The position numbers and the translations under genes are program-made. Of a stretch of DNA of 55,892 nt, positions 1 to 8,290 are shown in pieces. Below the pieces are notes generated by a model. The model saw only the letters and a list, made by a program, of their open reading frames with translations. It did no database searches and had not been told where the DNA came from. Position 1 is the first letter of the stretch, and the number at the start of each line of letters is the position of its first letter. The stretch comes from Listeria cornellensis FSL F6-0969 (GTDB lineage Bacteria > Bacillota > Bacilli > Lactobacillales > Listeriaceae): NCBI RefSeq assembly GCF_000525855.1, contig NZ_AODE01000047.1, positions 1-55,892 on the forward strand. Direction: 5' to 3'.

Positions 1-55
1 ACCAAAACTACGAGCAACCCTGCCCGTAAGTTTTTAATTTACGAAAAAAACTAAA

Positions 56-71
56 TGAAAACCGCTTTACA
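56..71. promoter_or_regulatory. possible catabolite-response (cre-like) element upstream of xylA
   Basis: TGAAAAC-CG-CTTTACA is a near-palindrome centred on CG and overlapping the -35 box of the xylA promoter. It resembles a CcpA box, but each arm is one base longer than in the usual 14-bp consensus, so the match is imperfect. Glucose repression of xyl operons through CcpA is well known in Bacillota. Its use here is inference. Confidence 0.35.
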
Positions 72-94
72 AACGAACTCAAAAAAGGTATGAT
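66..94 (+). promoter_or_regulatory. xylAB promoter
   Basis: TTTACA (66-71) and TATGAT (89-94) are separated by exactly 17 bp, which fits a sigma-A promoter. The xylose-type operator lies just downstream, where a bound repressor would block initiation. Confidence 0.75.
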
Positions 95-104
95 ATCTGT
101 ATAG

Positions 105-125
105 TTAGTTCGATGCACAAACTAA
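105..125. promoter_or_regulatory. xylO-like XylR operator
   Basis: TTAGTT-N9-AACTAA forms an inverted repeat about 10 bp downstream of the -10 box and 25 bp before the xylA ribosome binding site. Outer arms TTAGTT/AACTAA match the known XylR (ROK repressor) operator of Bacillus-type xyl operons. No xylR gene is in the window; it may lie to the left. Confidence 0.7.
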
Positions 126-165
126 TTAAAATCAGCGTGTTAATTTTATGAGGAGGCTATATATT

Positions 166-1479
166 ATGAGTTATTTTCCACAAGTAGAGAAGATTCAATT
201 TGAAGGTAAGGAAACGAAAAATCGGTTTGCGTTTCGTCATTATAAGGCGGATGAGGTTGTACTCGGGAAGCCGATGAAGGAGCATTTGCGTTTTGCTGTG
301 GCGTATTGGCACACAATGACTCAAGATGGTAGTGATCCGTTTGGAATGCCTACGAATGAGCGTACTTGGATTGGCACAACGGAGATGGATACGGCTAAAA
401 ATCGTGTCGAGGCGTTTTTTGAAATCCTTGAAAAACTGGGTGTGGAGTATTTCTGTTTCCACGATATCGATGTGGCTCCAGCTGGTAATTCGATTGAGGA
501 GTTTATGAATAATCTGGATGAAATTACGGATTTGATTAAAGTGAAAATGGATCAGACGGGTATCAAATTGCTTTGGAATACGGCGAATATGTTCTCTCAT
601 CCGCGTTTTAATAATGGTGCGGGTTCGACGAATGATCCGGAAGTGTTCGCTTATGCGGCGGCGCAAGTGAAGAAGGGTCTGGATATTTCTAAGAAACTGG
701 GCGGCGCGAACTATGTATTCTGGGGCGGCCGTGAGGGTTATGAGACGCTTTTAAATACGGATATGAAATTCGAACAGGATAATATTGCGCGTTTATTCAA
801 AATGGCGATTGCTTATGGTGAGAAAATTGGTCACAAACCGCAATTCCTTATTGAGCCGAAACCGAAAGAGCCTTCAAAACATCAATATGATTTTGATGCA
901 GCGACAACGATGGCGTTCATTAAGAATTATGGCTTAGAGGGTGACTTTAAGCTGAACTTGGAGGCGAATCACGCGACGCTTGCTGGGCATACTTTTGAGC
1001 ATGAATTGCGTGTGGCTCGTGATTATGATGCATTGGGTTCGATTGATGCGAACCAAGGGGATATGTTGCTTGGTTGGGATACGGATGAGTTTCCAACGAA
1101 CGTGATGGATGTGACGCTGGCGATGTATGAAATTTTGCAAAATGGTGGTATTGCTCCGGGTGGTATTAATTTTGATGCGAAGGTTCGTCGTTCTTCTTTT
1201 GCAATGGAAGACTTGATACTTGCGCACATCGCGGGGATGGATACGTTTGCTCGCGGGCTGAAAGTGGCTGCGAAATTGATCGAGGACAAGTTTATTTCTG
1301 ATTTGCTTGCTGAGCGTTATGGTAAGTGGACGAATACGGAGATTGGGAAGTCCATTTTGGCTGGGAAAGAGGATTTGGAGTCGCTTTCTAGCTATGCGTA
1401 TAAACATGGTGACACGATTAAACTGGAATCGAGCCATATCGAATATGTGAAATCTGTTTTGAATGATTACGTATTTTAA
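166..1479 (+). CDS. xylA: xylose isomerase
   Basis: Interconverts D-xylose and D-xylulose in the cytoplasm, the first step of the isomerase route for xylose. The 437-residue length is normal for class II enzymes. The catalytic histidine sits in FCFHDIDVAP, metal-ligand segments are seen in LIEPKPKEPSKHQYDFD and LNLEANHATLAGHTFEHE, and GDMLLGWDTDEFP follows. The ATG at 166 is chosen because AGGAGG (151-156) lies 9 bases upstream; the in-frame ATG at 148 has no ribosome binding site. First gene of the xylAB operon, 18 bp before xylB. Confidence 0.96.
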   Translation: MSYFPQVEKIQFEGKETKNRFAFRHYKADEVVLGKPMKEHLRFAVAYWHTMTQDGSDPFGMPTNERTWIGTTEMDTAKNRVEAFFEILEKLGVEYFCFHDIDVAPAGNSIEEFMNNLDEITDLIKVKMDQTGIKLLWNTANMFSHPRFNNGAGSTNDPEVFAYAAAQVKKGLDISKKLGGANYVFWGGREGYETLLNTDMKFEQDNIARLFKMAIAYGEKIGHKPQFLIEPKPKEPSKHQYDFDAATTMAFIKNYGLEGDFKLNLEANHATLAGHTFEHELRVARDYDALGSIDANQGDMLLGWDTDEFPTNVMDVTLAMYEILQNGGIAPGGINFDAKVRRSSFAMEDLILAHIAGMDTFARGLKVAAKLIEDKFISDLLAERYGKWTNTEIGKSILAGKEDLESLSSYAYKHGDTIKLESSHIEYVKSVLNDYVF

Positions 1480-1497
1480 GCGAAGGAGTTTAGACTG

Positions 1498-3000
1498 ATG
1501 GGCTATGTATTAGGTATTGATCTTGGAACGAGTTCGTTAAAAGGAATCGTCATGGATAAGGCAGGGCAAGTGATTGCGGAGGCGTCGGCGGAGTATGAGA
1601 TTGATTCTCCGGCGCCTGGCTTTTCTGAGCAGCATCCGGAATATTGGGTGGTTGCTTGTGAAGAGGTGTTGACGCGGCTGAATATTGAAGTGGCGGATTT
1701 TAACGCGGAGCTTGAGGCTATCAGTTTTTCTGGGCAGATGCATTCGCTGGTGACGCTTGGCGATGAGGATGCGATTGTTTATCCGGCGATTTTGTGGAAT
1801 GATGTGCGGACGACGAAGCAATGTGCGCAAATTATGGCGGATTTCGGCGATTCGATGATTGAAATTACGAAGAACATTGTGCTGGAAGGCTTTACGTTGC
1901 CAAAAATTTTATGGTTACAGCAGAATAAACCGGAAGTCTGGGAAAAAGTTCGGAAAATTATGTTGCCAAAGGATTATTTGGCGTTCGTTTTGACGGGAAA
2001 TATGCATTGTGAGTATTCGGATGCTGCGGGAACGTCGTTATTCGATATTGAAAAGCAGGATTGGTCGGCGGAAATTTGCGGGAAGTTTGGAGTTGATATG
2101 GCTATTTTGCCGGATGTTGTGTCCTCGATGACGCAAGTTGGTGTGGTGAAAGCGAGTTATGCCAAGCGATTCGGCTTGAAACAGGAAGTGAAGGTATTTG
2201 CTGGTGGCGCAGATAATGCGTGTGCTGCACTCGGAGCGGGTGCGGTAAATGAGGACTATGCGCTCGTTTCGTTAGGTACCAGTGGTGTTTTTAGTTCGTT
2301 TGAGGCGAAAATATCGAATTATGAAGGAAAGCTGCATTTCTTTAATCATGTGATTCCGGATGCGAATTATTCGATGGGCGTGACGCTTGCCGCGGGAAAC
2401 TCGTTGAACTGGTTTAAGAACACGTTTGGCAAGGGCCTCAGTTTTGCGGAGTTGTTGGCGGACGTTTATACGGTTGCGCCGGGCAGCGAAGGTCTGCTGT
2501 TTACGCCATATATTGTTGGTGAGCGGACGCCGCATATTGATTCGAAAATTCGTGGTAGTTTTGTCGGGATTGATACGCGCCATGAACTGAAGCATTTTGC
2601 GCGCGCGGTGCTTGAGGGTATCACGTTTAGCCTGAAGGATGCGCAGATATTGATGGAAGAGGCTAAAAATAAGAAGTTTAAGCAGATTATCAGTGTTGGT
2701 GGCGGTGCTAAAAATGCTGATTGGATGCAGATGCAGGCGGATATTTTCAATGCGGAAATAATTCGTTTAGAGGTGGAACAGGGGCCGGGCGTTGGTGCGT
2801 GTATGCTGGCGGCTGTCGGTAATGGCTGGTTTGCGGATTTTGAGGCTTGCCGTGATGTCTTTGTACATTATAAGGATGCGACTTTTACCCCTCGTGCGGA
2901 AAACGTGGAAAAATACGAAAAACTGTATGAGATTTATACGCAGGTTTATCCGGCTACGAAGAATATTTGTGGTGCGTTGACGGATTTGCAAGAGGTTTGA
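1498..3000 (+). CDS. xylB: xylulokinase
   Basis: FGGY-family sugar kinase of 500 residues that phosphorylates D-xylulose to D-xylulose 5-phosphate, feeding the pentose phosphate pathway. The N-terminal phosphate-binding loop GIDLGTSSLKG starts the actin-like fold. SGQMHSLV and a C-terminal SVGGGAKNADWMQMQAD segment are characteristic of the family. AAGGAG lies 9 bp before the ATG. It follows xylA closely and is ended by a strong hairpin, so the two genes form a complete two-gene operon with no xylose transporter attached. Confidence 0.95.
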   Translation: MGYVLGIDLGTSSLKGIVMDKAGQVIAEASAEYEIDSPAPGFSEQHPEYWVVACEEVLTRLNIEVADFNAELEAISFSGQMHSLVTLGDEDAIVYPAILWNDVRTTKQCAQIMADFGDSMIEITKNIVLEGFTLPKILWLQQNKPEVWEKVRKIMLPKDYLAFVLTGNMHCEYSDAAGTSLFDIEKQDWSAEICGKFGVDMAILPDVVSSMTQVGVVKASYAKRFGLKQEVKVFAGGADNACAALGAGAVNEDYALVSLGTSGVFSSFEAKISNYEGKLHFFNHVIPDANYSMGVTLAAGNSLNWFKNTFGKGLSFAELLADVYTVAPGSEGLLFTPYIVGERTPHIDSKIRGSFVGIDTRHELKHFARAVLEGITFSLKDAQILMEEAKNKKFKQIISVGGGAKNADWMQMQADIFNAEIIRLEVEQGPGVGACMLAAVGNGWFADFEACRDVFVHYKDATFTPRAENVEKYEKLYEIYTQVYPATKNICGALTDLQEV

Positions 3001-3005
3001 GAATA

Positions 3006-3049
3006 GGGACAGATGAGAGTGGTGTGAGTGCTCTCGTTTGTTCTTTTTT
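3006..3049 (+). terminator. terminator of xylAB
   Basis: GGGACAGATGAGAG pairs with CTCTCGTTTGTTCT (14 positions, several G-U) around an 11-nt loop, followed directly by TTTTTT. It starts 5 bp after the xylB stop codon. Confidence 0.75.
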
Positions 3050-3052
3050 ATT

Positions 3053-3081
3053 TTGGATGTAAATTTCTGATTAGATATGAT
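3053..3081 (+). promoter_or_regulatory. putative promoter of the chitinase gene
   Basis: TTGGAT (3053-3058), 17 bp, TATGAT (3076-3081). It lies immediately after the xylAB terminator and upstream of the cre-like box, giving a leader of roughly 115 nt before the chitinase start. Confidence 0.5.
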
Positions 3082-3121
3082 ATGATGGAAGAGATTGGGG
3101 ATGTGATTTTAGTCGTTTTTA

Positions 3122-3136
3122 TGTAAGCGTTTTACG
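3122..3136. promoter_or_regulatory. cre-like box downstream of the chitinase promoter
   Basis: TGTAAGCGTTTTACG resembles a CcpA box (TGTAAGCG core followed by TTTTAC). It would sit about 35-45 bp into the transcript, a place where CcpA acts as a roadblock in other Bacillota. The last positions deviate from consensus. Confidence 0.4.
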
Positions 3137-3204
3137 TGTTGGCTAACCACATAAAAAAATGGTGTTTACTTGGGATAATTACAAACAGAGTGGGAGGAAG
3201 AAGA

Positions 3205-5481
3205 ATGAAAAAGGGAAGAAAACGGGTTTTTGGAAGTTTGGTAGTAGTTTTGCTTGGTTTATCACTTGTTTTATCAGGGCTGCTAGGTTCGCCGAAAGTG
3301 ACTGCCGCTGAGTCGAAATCGCCGTATCGGAATGTGATGTATTACGGGGATTGGTCGATTACGGAATCGGAGGGTAAGTTTTATCCGAAAGATATTCCGG
3401 CGGACAAGTTGACGCATTTGAATTTCGCGTTTATGGATTTTGATAGCGCGGGAAATTTGGAGTTTACGGATAAGGATGCTGCGGTGAGTGCGGCTGTTGG
3501 GCAGAAGGCTGCGATGGGCGGTATTTTGAATGCGCTTCAGGACTTGCGTGCGGCGAATCCGAATTTGAAAATTGGTGTTTCGTTAGGTGGTTGGTCGAAG
3601 TCGGGAGATTTTTCGGTGATGGCGGCTGATGATACGGCGCGTGCGAATTTTGTGGAGAATGTGTTGAAGTTTGTGAAATATACGAATATGGATTTCGTGG
3701 ATGTGGATTGGGAGTATCCGAATTCGCCGCGGGATGGTGATTTGTTGGATAATAAGGAGGATGAAGGGACGCCGAATGCGGGGCCTGCGGATAAGGAGAA
3801 TTATGTGAAATTGCTGCAGGATTTGCGGACAGGGCTTGATGCGCAGGGCAAAACGCTGAACCGGACGTACGAGTTGTCGGTGGCTTTGCCGGCTTCGCAG
3901 TGGACGATGAGCCAAGGGATTGATGTGGCGCGCGTTTTCGATATTATTGATTTTGGGAACATGATGACGTACGATATGCATGGGGCTTGGGATGGTGTCA
4001 CAGGGCATCAGACGGCGCTTTATGATAATCCGAATGATCCGTATGCGAGCTATGGGTTATCGATTGATGGTGTGACGAAGTATCTGAAGAGTAAGGGTGT
4101 GCCATCGGAGAAAATTGTTGTTGGCGCAGCGTTTTATACTCGTGGATGGGATACGGTTGCGGAAGGGCCGAATGCGAGTCAGCCGGGCTTATTTCAGCCA
4201 GTGGAGCGCACGAATAAAAATGCGGATGGTTCCACGAGTAATGGCGCGGACAATGAGAAGCCGCTTGTTGCTGGGGACGGCGGAACGGTTGGCGGAATTT
4301 GGGCATATCGCAGTATTGATACGTTGAAAGCGGTGACGCCGGGCTTGACGGAATATTGGGATGATGCGGCTAAGGCGCCGTATTTGTATAGTCGGGAAAC
4401 GGGTGCATTTTTCACATATGATAATGTGCGTTCGGTGACGGCTAAGGCGAACTATGTGAAGGATAATGGCTTGGGCGGAATGATTTCGTGGATGCAATCG
4501 CAGGATAAACCGACGACTTCGGCGAAACGTGAGGAACTGACAACCGCGATTAAAACCGGGATGTTTGGAACTGGAAAATTGGTCGGAAACGTGTTGCCAT
4601 ATCAGGATTTAGCGATTGAAATGACAGTGACGCCGTACACGAATGATGGTACGGGGTATGAAATTACGATTTTGAATAAAGAGGTTGCGAACGAGACGAG
4701 TGATGTTTTGAAAGCAACGGAAAAGGCGGCTGAAACGATTAAGTTACCGAGACTTTACATTCCAATTCGGGATGGGGAGAAGTTGATTGCTGCGGATGAT
4801 AAAACAGGCATTGTGAAATCGGCAAATGGCTATACGACCGTGGATTTGGCTTCTTCGGATGCGCGACTTATTTCGCAAGGTGAGAGCTACAAGTTCCGCT
4901 TGAAATCGAACGTGACGCCGACGGATTTGAAAACGGTAACTTTGGCGCAGCGGATGACGGCTTCGGGTCAGGAATTAGGCCAACAGCTGGTTTATGAAGG
5001 TGCGGAAGTTCCAGCGAAAGTTGAGGATATTGCCGCGCCAAGTGTGCCAAGTAATTTGCGCGTGACGAAAGTGACTGGTGATGGAGTTGTTCTGAATTGG
5101 GCGGTTTCTAAGGATAACGTCGGGGTGACGGGCTATAAAGTGTATCGTGATGGTAAAGAAATCGCGACGGTTACAAAACCGACTTATACGGATAAAAACG
5201 TGACGCCTGGCGAGTCTTATAGTTATAAAATTAAGGCGTTTGATGCGGCGGGAAATATTTCGGCGGATAGCAATAAGGTGACGGCGAAAATACCGGTCAG
5301 CACGACGCCAAATAAAGGAACAGACAAAGCGCCAGTTGCCAATCCGGTAGTGCAAACTGATACAAAGACACCAGAAAAAACGGGCAATTTACCACAAACT
5401 GGCGATACATTCCCGCTTGGTTTAGTTTTGCTTGGAAGTATGCTTGCCGGGACGACTGTAGTTTATTTAAGAAGACGTTAA
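3205..5481 (+). CDS. LPXTG-anchored GH18 chitinase with FnIII domain
   Basis: Secreted endo-chitinase, 758 residues from the ATG at 3205 (GGAGGAAG 5-12 bases upstream; the longer in-frame ATG at 3136 would spoil the signal peptide). Order: signal peptide (1-35, cleavage after VTAA), GH18 barrel (about 38-455) with the catalytic motif FVDVDWEYP whose Glu170 is the acid/base, and MMTYDMHG typical of family 18. A middle beta region follows, then one fibronectin III domain (about 615-695), and a sorting signal LPQTG (from residue 729) with hydrophobic stretch and RRR tail. Sortase A should couple it to peptidoglycan. A cre-like site suggests glucose control. Its likely partner is the LPMO at 10.1-10.7 kb. 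Confidence 0.92.
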   Translation: MKKGRKRVFGSLVVVLLGLSLVLSGLLGSPKVTAAESKSPYRNVMYYGDWSITESEGKFYPKDIPADKLTHLNFAFMDFDSAGNLEFTDKDAAVSAAVGQKAAMGGILNALQDLRAANPNLKIGVSLGGWSKSGDFSVMAADDTARANFVENVLKFVKYTNMDFVDVDWEYPNSPRDGDLLDNKEDEGTPNAGPADKENYVKLLQDLRTGLDAQGKTLNRTYELSVALPASQWTMSQGIDVARVFDIIDFGNMMTYDMHGAWDGVTGHQTALYDNPNDPYASYGLSIDGVTKYLKSKGVPSEKIVVGAAFYTRGWDTVAEGPNASQPGLFQPVERTNKNADGSTSNGADNEKPLVAGDGGTVGGIWAYRSIDTLKAVTPGLTEYWDDAAKAPYLYSRETGAFFTYDNVRSVTAKANYVKDNGLGGMISWMQSQDKPTTSAKREELTTAIKTGMFGTGKLVGNVLPYQDLAIEMTVTPYTNDGTGYEITILNKEVANETSDVLKATEKAAETIKLPRLYIPIRDGEKLIAADDKTGIVKSANGYTTVDLASSDARLISQGESYKFRLKSNVTPTDLKTVTLAQRMTASGQELGQQLVYEGAEVPAKVEDIAAPSVPSNLRVTKVTGDGVVLNWAVSKDNVGVTGYKVYRDGKEIATVTKPTYTDKNVTPGESYSYKIKAFDAAGNISADSNKVTAKIPVSTTPNKGTDKAPVANPVVQTDTKTPEKTGNLPQTGDTFPLGLVLLGSMLAGTTVVYLRRR

Positions 5482-5490
5482 TGAAATAAT

Positions 5491-5557
5491 GAAAATAGGC
5501 ATGATATGACGCATTTGAGGATGGTTCGTGAATGTATCTGGCATGCCTATTTTCTTT
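5491..5557 (+). terminator. long-armed inverted repeat / terminator after the chitinase gene
   Basis: GAAAATAGGCATG (5491-5503) and CATGCCTATTTTC (5542-5554) are perfect 13-bp arms. The loop is long (38 nt), but the right arm runs into a T-rich stretch. It most likely ends chitinase transcription, and being nearly symmetric could act in both directions. Confidence 0.5.
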
Positions 5558-5577
5558 TGTGAGGTAGGAGGCGGAAA

Positions 5578-5964
5578 ATGAAAAATAGTATGATAGTGGC
5601 GATTATGTTTTCATTGGTTTTGATGTTGGGCTGTCAGAAAGCGGATGATGTGGTGAGGGAGGAGGTTTCGGCCAATCCGACGGCGGAGGAGCTTTTGAAG
5701 GAAAATCGGGATTTGGATATTTTTCAATGGGATGGTGTTATTTATCAGGCGGATATTGATTGGGTCGATGCATTGGAGCCGACGAAAAAGGAGCAAATTG
5801 GTGAGATTAGGCGTACTTTTTCAGAGGTGAAAGGTTTCGGCAATGGGGATGCTACACGCTTATCTGCGGGTGCTGAAATTTTTAATGTGAATGGGCGCGG
5901 TGATGTGCTGATTGTGGATGTCGGCGGGGAAACGAAGAATTATTTGGCGCTTATCGAGGGCTAG
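5578..5964 (+). CDS. small putative lipoprotein of unknown function
   Basis: 128 residues. A short signal peptide ends in the lipobox LMLGC, so the mature protein should start at a lipidated cysteine (residue 19) and stay on the outer face of the membrane. The rest is soluble and acidic, ending in a conserved-looking segment (EIFNVNGRGDVLIVDVGG). AGGAGG (5566-5571) precedes the ATG by 6 bp. No enzyme motif is recognised. It stands alone between the chitinase and a methyltransferase gene. Confidence 0.75.
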   Translation: MKNSMIVAIMFSLVLMLGCQKADDVVREEVSANPTAEELLKENRDLDIFQWDGVIYQADIDWVDALEPTKKEQIGEIRRTFSEVKGFGNGDATRLSAGAEIFNVNGRGDVLIVDVGGETKNYLALIEG

Positions 5965-6009
5965 ATTTTTTTGTTATACTATGTACATAAATGAAAGAGG
6001 TGTATGAAA

Positions 6010-6744
6010 ATGAAAGAAAATAAATATGATAATCCTGCTTTTTTTGAGCAGTATAGTAAGATGAATCGCTCTGTTGCTGGCTTGAAGGGTGCTGGGGAAT
6101 GGCATGAGTTTCAGAAAATGATGCCTGATTTCGCGGGGAAGCGGGTGCTTGATCTCGGATGTGGCTTTGGTTGGCATTGCCTTTATGCGGTTGAAAATGG
6201 CGCGGAATCTGCGGTTGGTGTAGATATATCGGAAAATATGCTCGCGGAAGCACGTAGGAAAACGGATTCGCCTAAAATTACGTATATTCGGGAGGCATTG
6301 GAGGATATCGATTTCCCAGCTGGGAGTTTTGATGTGGTGATTAGTTCGTTGGCGCTGCATTATATTGAGTCGTTTCAGGCGATTTGTGAGAAGGTGAATC
6401 AGAGTTTGACGCCGGGTGGTGTTTTTGTGTTTTCTGTGGAACATCCGGTTTTTACGGCGCAAGGCACGCAAGATTGGTATTATGACGCGGATGGAAATAA
6501 ATTGCATTGGCCGGTGGATCGGTATTTCACGGAAGGTTTGCGGACGGCGAATTTTCTTGGGGAAGATGTCACGAAATACCACAAAACGTTGACGACTTAT
6601 GTGAATTCGCTGCTTGAAACGGGTTTTGAGTTGATGCGTTTGGTGGAGCCAGAGCCTGATGCGGCAATGTTGGCGAGTCACCCGGATATGCCTGATGAGT
6701 TGCGCCGACCGATGATGTTACTCGTTTCGGCGCGGAAAAAGTAG
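6010..6744 (+). CDS. class I SAM-dependent methyltransferase
   Basis: 244 residues, with the SAM-binding motif I VLDLGCGFGWHC followed by GVDISENML (acidic residue binding the ribose) and SSLALHYIES. This is the usual order of Methyltransf_11-type enzymes. The substrate cannot be deduced. ATG at 6010 is preferred over 6004 because AGAGG (5996-6000) is then 9 bases away rather than 3. The stop codon lies 4 bp from the end of the convergent WYL regulator gene, so the two transcripts should overlap at their 3' ends. Confidence 0.88.
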   Translation: MKENKYDNPAFFEQYSKMNRSVAGLKGAGEWHEFQKMMPDFAGKRVLDLGCGFGWHCLYAVENGAESAVGVDISENMLAEARRKTDSPKITYIREALEDIDFPAGSFDVVISSLALHYIESFQAICEKVNQSLTPGGVFVFSVEHPVFTAQGTQDWYYDADGNKLHWPVDRYFTEGLRTANFLGEDVTKYHKTLTTYVNSLLETGFELMRLVEPEPDAAMLASHPDMPDELRRPMMLLVSARKK

Positions 6745-6748
6745 CCGT

Positions 6749-7669
6749 TTATGTGTATTTATCTTGAATTGCCTTCAAATATGCGACGAAACCATCGTAA
6801 AAATCACCATGTTTGCGGACGGTGACGTGTGTGCCTAATTGCAACAGAAAGCGGTAGCCAGCTTCGTGATTTGGCAAGGTCACTTTTGCTGAAAAATGGG
6901 ATTCGTCCAGTGGTTCTATTGTTGTGACTCCGAAGCGCAGGGCGATTTGTTCGCGGGCTATTTTGTCGACGATTAGACTTACTTCCTTCATCTCGAATGG
7001 TGGTTGTATCGCGGATGAGCGGAATGGTTTCAGTACAAATGGGCGCGATTCAAATGTTTCGGCGGATACTTCTAATTCGAGGACTCGCGATAACTTGAAT
7101 GTGCGGAAGTCTTCGCGCTCTATGCTATACCCCTGTAAGTACCATGATCGATTGCGAAAAAGTAAATGGTACGGTTCGACTTTTCGCGTGGTTTGGTTGC
7201 CATCGCGATCAATATAGGTCAGGGCTACCAATTGTTGCTTTTTAATCGCTAAATGTAGCTGTTCCACGTTCTCGTTAAATTCTTGTTTCATCGCCAAATT
7301 CGAAAAATCCAGTGAAATGGACGTGGCGGGAAGCTCGTTTTCATGACCGAGCATGTTTTTCATTTTTTGCAGTGTTTTTTTAATATCGCTAGAGGATAAA
7401 AGTTGTTCAAAACCGCTTAAACCAGTGATGATTGCGGTTAGGTCCTCGACGGTGAGCAGTTTCTTATCTACTTTATAAGTAGGCATAATACCGATTCCGC
7501 CTTTTACGCCAGGCATCGTATAAATCGGGATATTCGCCATAGAAAGCGAGTCGATATCGCGATAAATGGTCCGTTTCGTCACTTCGAACATCGCCGCCAT
7601 TTCAGAAGCGCTGACAAGTTCGCGTTGAAGAAGTAACATAATAATTCCGATGAGCCGCTCAATTTTCAT
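6749..7669 (-). CDS. WYL-domain transcriptional regulator (YobV/YafY type)
   Basis: 306 residues: an N-terminal winged helix-turn-helix (EMAAMFEVTKRTIYRDIDSL, about 20-39) and a WYL ligand-sensing domain (about 135-225, with EPYHLLFRNRSWYLQGY). The start at 7669 has AAGGAG just upstream; a longer frame begins at 7717 without a site. It is divergent from a gene for a GyrI-like effector-binding protein, the same pairing as Bacillus subtilis yobV/yobU, so it probably controls that gene and itself. Its ligand is unknown. Confidence 0.88.
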   Translation of the reverse strand: MKIERLIGIIMLLLQRELVSASEMAAMFEVTKRTIYRDIDSLSMANIPIYTMPGVKGGIGIMPTYKVDKKLLTVEDLTAIITGLSGFEQLLSSSDIKKTLQKMKNMLGHENELPATSISLDFSNLAMKQEFNENVEQLHLAIKKQQLVALTYIDRDGNQTTRKVEPYHLLFRNRSWYLQGYSIEREDFRTFKLSRVLELEVSAETFESRPFVLKPFRSSAIQPPFEMKEVSLIVDKIAREQIALRFGVTTIEPLDESHFSAKVTLPNHEAGYRFLLQLGTHVTVRKHGDFYDGFVAYLKAIQDKYT

Positions 7670-7697
7670 AATTTTTTTCTCCTTAAAATCGGAATGA

Positions 7698-7713
7698 TGA
7701 CATACATCTGTCA
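7698..7713. promoter_or_regulatory. candidate operator in the WYL-regulator/effector-protein intergenic region
   Basis: TGACA-N6-TGTCA is a perfect 5-bp-arm palindrome in the 104-bp divergent gap. A second, weaker repeat GTTAT-N9-ATAAC lies at 7724-7742. Their place between the two divergent starts suits joint control by the WYL protein. No binding data are implied. Confidence 0.4.
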
Positions 7714-7773
7714 GCATTCGCGTGTTATAGTTACATCATAACAAATTTACAGTAACTTTTGGAGGGAAATAGA

Positions 7774-8193
7774 ATGGCATTTGAAATTGTAAAATTAGAT
7801 AAAGAAGTTTTTTCTGGAAGTAGAGTTGAGATTCCGGCATTTAATCCACAAGAAGGTTTCGCGGTTATGAGCGGTGTGAAAGAGACGGCAATAGCGGATT
7901 TCGCGAAAACAGCGGAAGATTTTGTTGGTATTAATGCGAACATCGATGGCGTGCAAACCTACCTAGTAGCAAAAACTGGCACGGATAACGGCGATACATC
8001 ATTCGAAATTACAGAAGGTCAATACGCTAAATTCGTAACGAAAGAAACAGAGCGCACAGCAATCGACCAGTTCATTGGCCAATCATACGGCGAGGTAATG
8101 AACAGCGAAACAATTGGCGTTGCAGGTACATTTAATTTAGAGGACTTGCGTGAAGCAGATTTCACGTTGTACATCCCAGTTGTAGCTAAATAA
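7774..8193 (+). CDS. GyrI-like / AraC-type effector-binding domain protein (YobU-like)
   Basis: 139 residues forming a single stand-alone effector-binding domain, seen from the AFEIVKLDKEVFSG start and the YIPVV ending typical of the fold. Such proteins bind small hydrophobic or cationic molecules and carry no DNA-binding part. ATG at 7774 is chosen because GGAGGG (7761-7766) sits 7 bp before it. It is divergent from the WYL regulator and most likely regulated by it. A role as drug-binding or signal-sequestering protein is inference. Confidence 0.8.
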   Translation: MAFEIVKLDKEVFSGSRVEIPAFNPQEGFAVMSGVKETAIADFAKTAEDFVGINANIDGVQTYLVAKTGTDNGDTSFEITEGQYAKFVTKETERTAIDQFIGQSYGEVMNSETIGVAGTFNLEDLREADFTLYIPVVAK

Positions 8194-8202
8194 TATAAAA
8201 AT

Positions 8203-8253
8203 GGAGCCCCGCAAAGCAGCGTGAAAAACTGTTTTGTGAGAGCTCCTTTTTTT
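8203..8253 (+). terminator. terminator after the effector-binding protein gene
   Basis: GGAGC (8203-8207) pairs with GCTCC (8242-8246), with further partial pairing inside (CGCAAA with TTTTGTG). Seven T follow (8247-8253). Confidence 0.7.
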
Positions 8254-8290
8254 GTTGTTTATTGTGTATGGGTGCAAATAAATACAACGC

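Noticed and set aside
157-2991. Open frames antisense to xylA and xylB
   Set aside because: They lack ribosome binding sites and are basic, low-complexity products explained by the codon bias of the real genes.
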